The position numbers were made by a program, and so were the translations under genes. Shown in pieces: positions 7,605 through 14,100 of a DNA stretch of 26,475 nucleotides. Under the pieces are notes generated by a model. The model saw only the letters and a program-made list of their open reading frames with translations. It ran no database searches and was not told the origin of the DNA. Every line of letters begins with the position of its first letter. Within the stretch, counting starts at the first letter, position 1. The stretch covers positions 1 through 26,475 of the forward strand of contig DZDC01000018.1 in assembly GCA_022736595.1 (NCBI GenBank), read 5' to 3'. This DNA is from Draconibacterium orientale (GTDB lineage Bacteria > Bacteroidota > Bacteroidia > Bacteroidales > UBA1556).

Positions 7605-8945
7605 TTACTTCTGTCCTTCAAAAGCAGACAATACCGAAGTTACAAACTTGTTGTAATCAAACTCCCCTTGCTTAGATACGCCAAACCTAACAATAACAAG
7701 CTTTTTAGAAGGAATTATATAAACTCTTTGACCTTGGTATCCGTCAGCAAAGTAAATATCTCGAGGAGCGTCAGGCAATTCAATTCCAGATTTATTGAGC
7801 CAAAACTGAGCTCCGTATTCCCCTTTTGAATTGGGAGCTTCAGCTCTTGAGAAATCAACCCAAGAAGCATCCAAAACCGTATCCCTACGCCAAATTCCTT
7901 GATTGAGGTATAACAAACCAAAGCGAGCCCAATCCCTTGCTGGAGCATAAGTGTAGGAAGATCCTACAAACAAACCCGTAGCGTCGGTTTCCATGGTAGT
8001 ATGCTGCATTCCAATACGTTGCAAGAACGATTCATTCATAAAATTCCAATAATCTTGATTGGAAGTAAACTGTCGGCGAATAATTTCACTTAAAATATTA
8101 CTGGTTCCCGAACTATAATACCACACAGAATCAGCGGGATATATTCTTGGAGCTTCAACAGCATACTTTGCAATATTTCCTTTCTGATAAAGCATAATAG
8201 TGGCTTCGGAAATATCACCATAATCCTCAACCCATTTCAATCCGCTGTTCATGGTGAGCAACTGTTTTAAGGTAATTTTTGAACGATCGTCCTGATTCCA
8301 TTCTTTAATTGGAGCTTGCATGTCAAGGCTCAACTTCCCTTCTTTTACTAATATTCCAAGCATGGCATTGGTTATGCTCTTGCTCATCGACCAACCCAAT
8401 ATGGGAGTATTTTGATCAAAACCATTACCATAAACCTCCCACATTTTTAGGGTATCATAAGCCACCAAAATAGCTCTTGAATTACCCTGTGCTAAAGCAT
8501 CTTCCATGGCTTTTTTAAGCTTAGCTTCGTTCACAAAAGCCAATATAGTATCTCGGGCATCATCTCCAAATGGCCAAAATCCATTTATAAGTTCATGCAC
8601 TTTGGGAGTCCAAGATTCCTTTAGAATTTCTTCTTCGGTCAAGTCTCCAAGCAAGCAACAACCATGGTGAGGCCTATAAATAGCCACCTGCTTTCCAAAT
8701 CCAAAAAAATCACTGGTTACCGTCATATTTTTATAGTCTATCGTAGTTTTTGCAAGATTCACCGGAAAGAAATTGATATCAATAGCTTCAATGCTCTCCT
8801 GAGTTCGTCCAGCTACAAAAACACCACTGGCAATATTTTTTGCAGCAAAACCTGTGAAAATGGGGGCACGATCAATTAAGTATTTGGCCAATATTCCAAA
8901 TGCAATCAGCACCAAGACAAGTACGATTAATAGAATTTTCTTCAT
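7605..8945 (-). CDS. Serine hydrolase of the beta-lactamase (class C/PBP-like) superfamily
   Basis: A 446-residue protein with an N-terminal membrane anchor or uncleaved signal (residues 4-24), so it probably acts in the periplasm. The catalytic SxxK motif is S186-M-S-K189 in GWSMSKSITNAMLG. The second motif is Y277-S-S in WYYSSGTSNIL, with Ser replacing the Asn of the classical YxN. The C-terminal strand region ADGYQGQRVYIIPSKKLVIV resembles the 6-aminohexanoate-dimer hydrolase/EstB-like branch rather than true AmpC. The N-terminal 150 residues contain RPHHGCCLLGD, typical of this branch. Likely substrates are esters, amides or peptidoglycan-derived D-amino-acid peptides; antibiotic resistance should not be assumed. 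It converges on ppa and is divergent from kdsD. Confidence 0.85.
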   Translation of the reverse strand: MKKILLIVLVLVLIAFGILAKYLIDRAPIFTGFAAKNIASGVFVAGRTQESIEAIDINFFPVNLAKTTIDYKNMTVTSDFFGFGKQVAIYRPHHGCCLLGDLTEEEILKESWTPKVHELINGFWPFGDDARDTILAFVNEAKLKKAMEDALAQGNSRAILVAYDTLKMWEVYGNGFDQNTPILGWSMSKSITNAMLGILVKEGKLSLDMQAPIKEWNQDDRSKITLKQLLTMNSGLKWVEDYGDISEATIMLYQKGNIAKYAVEAPRIYPADSVWYYSSGTSNILSEIIRRQFTSNQDYWNFMNESFLQRIGMQHTTMETDATGLFVGSSYTYAPARDWARFGLLYLNQGIWRRDTVLDASWVDFSRAEAPNSKGEYGAQFWLNKSGIELPDAPRDIYFADGYQGQRVYIIPSKKLVIVRFGVSKQGEFDYNKFVTSVLSAFEGQK

Positions 8946-9034
8946 TTTTGTGGAAGTTTAAAGGGTAATTAATAAACACTTTACGATAAAAGAGGACGTA
9001 TATTTGAAGAAGCCATACAGCCACCTTCGACAGT

Positions 9035-9042
9035 CAAAAGTA
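9035..9042 (-). promoter_or_regulatory. -7 element for the beta-lactamase-fold hydrolase
   Basis: Minus-strand reading TACTTTTG fits TAnnTTTG and ends 89 bases before the ATG at 8945. No clear TTG lies at the -33 position. It is arranged back to back with the kdsD promoter at 9072-9098. Confidence 0.35.
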
Positions 9043-9071
9043 TAAAAAAAGGATTAACCCCACCATGAAAA

Positions 9072-9098
9072 TTGTTAAGTTTGATTTTCTTATCTTTG
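9072..9098 (+). promoter_or_regulatory. Bacteroidota-type promoter of kdsD
   Basis: TTG at 9072-9074, a 16-base spacer, then TATCTTTG at 9091-9098, fitting TTG-N(17-23)-TAnnTTTG with one base fewer than the usual spacing. The ATG of kdsD lies 26 bases beyond the -7 element. Confidence 0.6.
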
Positions 9099-9124
9099 CA
9101 ACTCATAAATAACGAAATATTACA

Positions 9125-10087
9125 ATGCCTAAAGCCCAACTCAAACAGATTGCCCAACGTGTAATTGCAGAAGAAGCAGAAGCCATATTGAAACTTTCAG
9201 AAAGGATTAACGATGATTTTGCTGACGCCGTTGAAGTTATTTTAAAATCAGAAAGACGTCTCATCGTTACAGGCATAGGAAAAAGCGCCAACATTGCCAC
9301 TAAAATTGTGGCCACATTGAATAGCACTGGTACTCCGTCAGTTTTTATGCACGCTGCTGATGCCATTCATGGTGATTTAGGAATTATTCAACCGGGCGAT
9401 ATCGTAATGTGTATCTCAAAATCAGGAAACACCCCTGAAATTAAGGTTTTAATTCCCATCGTCAAATCCATGGGCAATAAACTCATTGCTAATGTAGGGA
9501 ATGTTGAAAGTTTTTTGGCTAAAAACGCAGATTTTGTTTTGAATAGCAGCGTTGATAAGGAAGCCTGTCCCAATAACTTAGCACCCACCAGCAGCACCAC
9601 CGCTCAATTAGTGATGGGCGATGCATTGGCTGTGGCCTTGCAAGAAATGAGAGGCTTTACCGACCAAGATTTTGCAAAATATCACCCTGGCGGTGCTTTG
9701 GGAAAACAATTATACTTAAGGGTAGAGGATCTTTGCATTCACAACCAAGTACCCAAAGTGAGTCCTGAAGCTGGAATTAGAGAAATACTTCTTGAAATTT
9801 CCGAAAAACGTCTTGGAGCCACTGCTGTAATTGATAATGACAATATTGTAGGCATAATTACTGACGGTGACATTCGTCGAACCATGCAGAACCACAGCGA
9901 TGTTAGCCGTTTAATTGCTAAAGATATTATGGGTAAAGGTCCCAAAACCATTAACGCCGAAACCCTTGCTGTGGAAGCTTTACACCTAATGAAGGAGAAA
10001 AATATTACCCAACTTTTAGTTGAAAAGAATCATCAATACTTTGGAGTGATTCACCTTCACGATATTTTACGAGAAGGCATTTTATAA
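9125..10087 (+). CDS. kdsD: D-arabinose-5-phosphate isomerase (KpsF/GutQ family)
   Basis: Interconverts ribulose 5-phosphate and arabinose 5-phosphate, the entry step to KDO for lipopolysaccharide. The 320 residues show the full three-domain layout: a SIS domain (about residues 40-175) with GIGKSANIATKIVATLNSTG, HAADAIHGDLG and the phosphate-binding SKSGNTPEI, then FAKYHPGGALGKQL with the functionally important His, then two CBS domains (about 205-320; DGDIRRTM in the first, KNITQLLVE in the second). Length is normal for KdsD. It has a recognisable promoter of its own. No other KDO genes (kdsA/B/C) are in the window, so the pathway is scattered. The tail-to-tail neighbour ends 2 bases away. 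Confidence 0.95.
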   Translation: MPKAQLKQIAQRVIAEEAEAILKLSERINDDFADAVEVILKSERRLIVTGIGKSANIATKIVATLNSTGTPSVFMHAADAIHGDLGIIQPGDIVMCISKSGNTPEIKVLIPIVKSMGNKLIANVGNVESFLAKNADFVLNSSVDKEACPNNLAPTSSTTAQLVMGDALAVALQEMRGFTDQDFAKYHPGGALGKQLYLRVEDLCIHNQVPKVSPEAGIREILLEISEKRLGATAVIDNDNIVGIITDGDIRRTMQNHSDVSRLIAKDIMGKGPKTINAETLAVEALHLMKEKNITQLLVEKNHQYFGVIHLHDILREGIL

Positions 10088-10089
10088 CT

Positions 10090-11163
10090 TTACGGCAATT
10101 CTACCAGGGTGGCTCCTACCCCAAATTCTGCCATACTTGCGGGTCGGTAACGCAGATTTTCTTTCTCGTCGAGTAGCCCCTTTATTTCTTCTTTTAATCT
10201 TCCAGTACCTACGCCATGAATGAAAACCACCGATTTAAATCGGTGATCAATGGCACTTTGCAGACAATTGACAAAATAGCGCAACTGAATATCAAGCATT
10301 TCTGTTGGTGTAAGTCGATTATGATCTTCTGTTAATTCCCAAATGTGCATATCCACCACAGCTTTATCTTTTTCGGTCTTATGCTTCAAAATACTATCGT
10401 TTTTCTCTACATTTCCTTTGGTATTAAAACCTGTGCTCAAATCTTCCTTTACTTTTATTTGCTGAATAACAGGAACTTCAACCATATTCACCAAGTTGTA
10501 AATCAATGCTTTTTGATGAATCAAAGAGTTTAATGCATAAGAATTTTCAGAATAAAAACGACTTCCTTTAAGTTGCATTTCAGCACTTACCGGAGCAAAG
10601 AGTTGCTTACTTGACGAAGGAACCAAGGACATTTGTAAATAAACATTCAACCATGAATCAAGTTCCTCACGGGTAATTTTTGCCACAAAATATTTTTGAA
10701 AGGCCGGAATAACTTCTGAAGCAGTGTGGTAAAAATGGGATTCTATTTTACGAAACAAGCTGAAATTCAAATCGATATTGGAATAATTCACCAAATACAC
10801 ATTCAATTCACCCGCCAAAAGCATCTGTTGCATCAAAGGAACAAAGGCAATACTTACTGCATATTTCTGTGGGTTTCGGTCGTTGGGATACACAATCAAA
10901 GGCGAAAACTTGGAATCGCTAGCCACAATAGCAGGAGCTTCTTCAACTACCTTTGCAGTAGAATCTTCTTTTTCCAAAGCCTTTACAAACAATCGCTCAG
11001 TAGCCGATTTGGGTTCTATTACCACCAAATCCCTCATTGAAGTTGGAATTTCAAAACCATCTTCCGTTTCAACACTAACCAAAGTTGGGCTCATGATTTT
11101 ACGCACAATACCTCCACCCGATTCGGTCAAAAACTTTACTCTATCTCCTACTTTAATACTCAT
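10090..11163 (-). CDS. DUF2027 protein with C-terminal Smr domain
   Basis: A 357-residue cytoplasmic protein of a Bacteroidota-specific family. The N-terminus (about residues 1-55) is a small beta domain beginning MSIKVGDRVKFLTESGGGIV, similar to a Tudor/SH3-like fold. The middle (about 75-245) is the DUF2027 region of beta-strands. The C-terminus (about 275-357) is a Smr domain with VVFIHGVGTGRLKEEIKGLL, the HGxGxG loop found in the MutS2 C-terminal nuclease-like domain. Smr domains can nick or bind nucleic acids; the role of this family is not established to my knowledge, so DNA/RNA processing is only an inference. The two gene ends with kdsD overlap functionally: with a 2-base gap and no terminator, antisense read-through is expected. 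Confidence 0.88.
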   Translation of the reverse strand: MSIKVGDRVKFLTESGGGIVRKIMSPTLVSVETEDGFEIPTSMRDLVVIEPKSATERLFVKALEKEDSTAKVVEEAPAIVASDSKFSPLIVYPNDRNPQKYAVSIAFVPLMQQMLLAGELNVYLVNYSNIDLNFSLFRKIESHFYHTASEVIPAFQKYFVAKITREELDSWLNVYLQMSLVPSSSKQLFAPVSAEMQLKGSRFYSENSYALNSLIHQKALIYNLVNMVEVPVIQQIKVKEDLSTGFNTKGNVEKNDSILKHKTEKDKAVVDMHIWELTEDHNRLTPTEMLDIQLRYFVNCLQSAIDHRFKSVVFIHGVGTGRLKEEIKGLLDEKENLRYRPASMAEFGVGATLVELP

Positions 11164-11206
11164 ACTTCTTTAATCTATTTACTGTTAGCATTTTAATAAA
11201 AAACCC

Positions 11207-11220
11207 CAAACCTAGCTTTG
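11207..11220. promoter_or_regulatory. Back-to-back -7 elements between the Smr gene and murA
   Basis: CAAACCTAGCTTTG reads TAGCTTTG on the plus strand (11213-11220) and TAGGTTTG on the minus strand (11207-11214), both matching TAnnTTTG and sharing the central TA. Distances to the start codons are 43 bases (Smr gene) and 202 bases (murA). No TTG at -33 is obvious on either strand. The site is flanked by CCCC and GGGG that could pair into a hairpin. Confidence 0.35.
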
Positions 11221-11277
11221 ATGGGGATTTAAGTTGGCTAAATTACGTTGCTTTGCATTACCTTTCCTAAACTCATT

Positions 11278-11299
11278 CATTATTTCTCATCAAATAATG
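11278..11299 (+). promoter_or_regulatory. Hairpin in the murA leader
   Basis: CATTATTT (11278-11285), a 6-base loop, then AAATAATG (11292-11299), a perfect 8-bp stem. The right side can instead pair with GCATTA at 11255-11260 through TAATGC (11295-11300), so two mutually exclusive stems are possible. No U-tract follows, so it is not a standard terminator. It does not resemble a riboswitch I know. Confidence 0.3.
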
Positions 11300-11382
11300 C
11301 TTTCGGCGGGCTAATGGAAAAAGCAATCTCAAATTAACATTTCCAAGTTGAAAATTAAAATAAACAAAAAAAAATAGAAACG

Positions 11383-11430
11383 ATGGTTATAGTACTTTCA
11401 AATCCTCAACAAAGTAAAAATCATGGGTAA
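11383..11430 (+). CDS. Possible 15-residue upstream reading frame overlapping the murA start
   Basis: ATG at 11383 follows an A-rich stretch of the kind Bacteroidota use in place of a Shine-Dalgarno sequence. The frame (MVIVLSNPQQSKNHG) ends in TAA at 11428-11430, 8 bases inside murA in another frame, so stop and start overlap. It could be a leader peptide coupled to murA translation, or chance; there is no comparative evidence here. Confidence 0.2.
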   Translation: MVIVLSNPQQSKNHG

Positions 11431-12730
11431 ATTCATCATCGAAGGCGGTCAACGACTGCAAGGAAGCATTCAGCCACAAGGTGCTAAAAACGAAGCACTT
11501 CAAGTGATCAGCGCAGTACTTTTAACCGATCAAAAGGTCGTTATCAATAACATTCCAGACATAAAAGACGTCAACAAACTTATCGAATTACTTGGCGATT
11601 TAGGGGTAAAAGTGGAGAAAATTGGTTTTGAAAGTTATTCTTTTCAAGCCGATAATGTGAAGATGGATTATTTGGAAACCCAGAAATTTCAGGAACAGGC
11701 TGGAGGTTTAAGAGGCTCGGTGATGATTCTTGGGCCTTTGGTGGCTCGATTTGGCAAAGCATTGCTTCCTCAACCTGGAGGAGATAAAATTGGACGACGT
11801 CGCCTCGACACCCATTTCATTGGACTTGAGGCCTTGGGAGCCAAGTTTAACTATGATCCTTCAAAACACTTTTATAGCATTACAGCTCAACGTCTTAAAG
11901 GCGCGAATATGCTCCTCGATGAAGCTTCCGTTACGGGAACTGCCAACATATTAATGGCCGCAGTGTTGGCAGAAGGCACCACCACAATTTTCAATGCAGC
12001 TTGCGAACCTTATTTAATGCAATTGAGCAAGATGTTGAATCGTATGGGAGCCAAAATTGAAGGCGTCGGAAGCAATCTTCTTACCGTTCACGGAGTTAAC
12101 AAACTCAATGGAACCGAGCACACCCTCTTGGCTGATATGATTGAAGTGGGCAGTTTCATTGGCATGGCTGCCATGACCAAATCTGAAATTCTTATCAAAA
12201 ATGCTGATGTTGCTGAGTTGGGAATGATTCCTCAGATTTTTAAACGCATGGGTATTCAGTTGGAAATGAGAGGCGACGATATTTTTGTTCCAGCTCAAGA
12301 CCACTACGAGATTGAAAGCTTTATTGATGGAAGCATCATGACCATTGCCGACGCTCCTTGGCCTGGCTTCACTCCTGACTTAATATCCATAGCTTTAGTT
12401 ACAGCAACGCAAGCAAAAGGCAGTGTACTCATTCACCAGAAAATGTTCGAGAGTCGTCTATTTTTTGTCGATAAACTCATTGATATGGGAGCTCAAATCA
12501 TTTTATGCGATCCCCATCGCGCCACTGTAATTGGTCTCGATCGCAAGATGCCTTTGCGTGGCATCCAAATGACTTCGCCTGACATCCGTGCAGGAGTTGC
12601 GCTACTGATTGCAGCATTGTCGGCTGAGGGAAAAAGCGTAATTCATAACATCGAACAAATTGACCGAGGTTACCAAAACTTAGAAATACGCCTTCAACAA
12701 CTGGGTGCTAAAATCACTCGGGAAGTATAA
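11423..12730 (+). CDS. murA: UDP-N-acetylglucosamine 1-carboxyvinyltransferase MurA, Asp variant
   Basis: Transfers enolpyruvate from PEP to UDP-GlcNAc, the first committed step of peptidoglycan synthesis, in the cytosol. The 435 residues match the family length. Landmarks are GAKNEAL (residues 20-26, with K22 and N23), GPLVARFGKALLPQPGGDKIGRRRLDTHF in the active-site loop, and APWPGFTPDL with the catalytic D319. The residue equivalent to E. coli Cys115 is D121 (codon GAT at 11783-11785). This substitution keeps activity but prevents covalent attack by fosfomycin, as known from Mycobacterium, Chlamydia and Borrelia. The 259-base upstream gap holds a possible distant promoter, a hairpin and a short overlapping reading frame. 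Confidence 0.97.
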   Translation: MGKFIIEGGQRLQGSIQPQGAKNEALQVISAVLLTDQKVVINNIPDIKDVNKLIELLGDLGVKVEKIGFESYSFQADNVKMDYLETQKFQEQAGGLRGSVMILGPLVARFGKALLPQPGGDKIGRRRLDTHFIGLEALGAKFNYDPSKHFYSITAQRLKGANMLLDEASVTGTANILMAAVLAEGTTTIFNAACEPYLMQLSKMLNRMGAKIEGVGSNLLTVHGVNKLNGTEHTLLADMIEVGSFIGMAAMTKSEILIKNADVAELGMIPQIFKRMGIQLEMRGDDIFVPAQDHYEIESFIDGSIMTIADAPWPGFTPDLISIALVTATQAKGSVLIHQKMFESRLFFVDKLIDMGAQIILCDPHRATVIGLDRKMPLRGIQMTSPDIRAGVALLIAALSAEGKSVIHNIEQIDRGYQNLEIRLQQLGAKITREV

Positions 12731-12828
12731 GTCAACCTGATTTAACTAAATTTCCGAACTTATATCGGGCAAAAGACTAATTTTGGAATTTGCATTAGAT
12801 TAAGTATGCCAACCTAAAGCCATTTTAT

Positions 12829-12836
12829 TAAATTTG
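12829..12836 (+). promoter_or_regulatory. -7 element upstream of the NamZ-like gene
   Basis: TAAATTTG matches TAnnTTTG, 69 bases before the ATG at 12906. A second match, TAATTTTG, lies at 12778-12785. Neither has a TTG at the right spacing. The whole 175-base gap is otherwise featureless AT-rich sequence with no terminator after murA. Confidence 0.35.
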
Positions 12837-12905
12837 CATCCTCATTGACTCCATTTTTAAAGTCAATTCAACTTATTTAAACATCTATAAAACAAATATT
12901 TGAAT

Positions 12906-14078
12906 ATGAAAAATACCCTCTTTATAATGCTTTTCATTTTTAATTTGACTCTTCAAGCTCAACAAGTACCTCTATTTGATGTAACGGTGGGCGCTGAGAG
13001 AATGGACATGTATATCGATAAAATTCAAGAAAAAAACATTGCTTTGGTGGCGCACCAGAACTCATTGGTAGAAAATAACCACTTGGTGGATGTACTCCTG
13101 GAGCAAAAGATAAAAGTAAAAAAGATATTTACTCCTGAGCACGGTTTTCGTGGAACAGCAGGTGCGGGCGAACGGGTAAGCAATTCTGTAGATAAAGCAA
13201 CAGGTATTCCCATCATTTCGTTGTACGGTGAAAAAAAGGCGCCCAGCGATTCTGATTTAGCAGGTATCGACATGGTTGTCTTTGATTTACAGGACGTGGG
13301 AGTACGATTTTATACCTATCTAAGTACCTTAAATTATGTGATGCAATCTTGTGCAGAAAACAATATTCCATTGATCGTACTCGACAGACCTAATCCCAAC
13401 GGATTTTATATTGATGGCCCCATTTTAGAAGACAATTACAAAAGTTTTGTAGGAATGAATCCTATTCCTGTAGTTTATGGGATGACCATTGGCGAGATGG
13501 CATGGATGATTAACGAAACGAATTGGCTTCCCAATCAAGGTCATTGCAATTTGACGGTGATACCCATGATGAATTATGACCGAAATGCTACCTATTCCTT
13601 CAAAGTAGCTCCTTCCCCTAACCTTCCAAATAATAAGGCAATACTTTTATATCCAAGTCTTTGCTTCTTCGAAGGCACTCCAGTAAGTGTGGGTCGGGGA
13701 ACCGATAAGCCTTTTCAAGTGTATGGGCATCCTCTTTTCAAAAACTACGACACACTATTCACTCCCAAAAGCGTTACTGCTGCTCCAAATCCTCCTTTTA
13801 AGAACAAACAATGTAAGGGTTATTCGCTCGTACAAGTGGGATATAGCTCCGACGGAATAAATCTTCAATACCTTATCAATGCTTATTACGGATTATACAA
13901 ACCCAAAGATTTTTTCAATCCATTTTTCGACAAACTTGCTGGCACCCATGATCTTCAAGAACAGATACGAAAAGGCATGAACGAGAAAGAAATAAGAAAA
14001 TCGTGGCAGCCTGGCATTGATCAATTCAAAGCATTACGACTCAATTTCTTACTATATCCCGACTTTGAAAATCAATAA
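12906..14078 (+). CDS. NamZ-like exo-beta-N-acetylmuramidase (DUF1343, GH171)
   Basis: A 390-residue secreted protein with a signal peptide (MKNTLFIMLFIFNLTLQA, cleavage near QQ). It carries the DUF1343 hallmarks: ALVAHQNS (about residues 46-53), IFTPEHGFRGTAGAGERV (about 74-91), FDLQDVGVRFYTYLSTL (about 125) and DRPNPNG (about 160). Members characterised under the name NamZ release terminal MurNAc from peptidoglycan fragments, so this one is expected to work in periplasmic cell-wall turnover; exact specificity is inferred. A TTG codon two codons upstream is in frame but the ATG gives the natural signal peptide. It follows murA by 175 bases and appears to lead the run of genes that ends at 20298. 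Confidence 0.9.
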   Translation: MKNTLFIMLFIFNLTLQAQQVPLFDVTVGAERMDMYIDKIQEKNIALVAHQNSLVENNHLVDVLLEQKIKVKKIFTPEHGFRGTAGAGERVSNSVDKATGIPIISLYGEKKAPSDSDLAGIDMVVFDLQDVGVRFYTYLSTLNYVMQSCAENNIPLIVLDRPNPNGFYIDGPILEDNYKSFVGMNPIPVVYGMTIGEMAWMINETNWLPNQGHCNLTVIPMMNYDRNATYSFKVAPSPNLPNNKAILLYPSLCFFEGTPVSVGRGTDKPFQVYGHPLFKNYDTLFTPKSVTAAPNPPFKNKQCKGYSLVQVGYSSDGINLQYLINAYYGLYKPKDFFNPFFDKLAGTHDLQEQIRKGMNEKEIRKSWQPGIDQFKALRLNFLLYPDFENQ

Positions 14079-14100
14079 ACTCAATATTGCAACTTTTCAA

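Noticed and set aside
12900..12905. TTG start two codons before the NamZ-like ATG
   Set aside because: The ATG at 12906 already gives a complete signal peptide; the TTG adds nothing.
14017..14100. TTG start of the TMTC-like gene inside the NamZ-like gene
   Set aside because: It would overlap the previous gene by 62 bases and prepend a polar stretch; the ATG at 14101 falls at the start of the first membrane helix.
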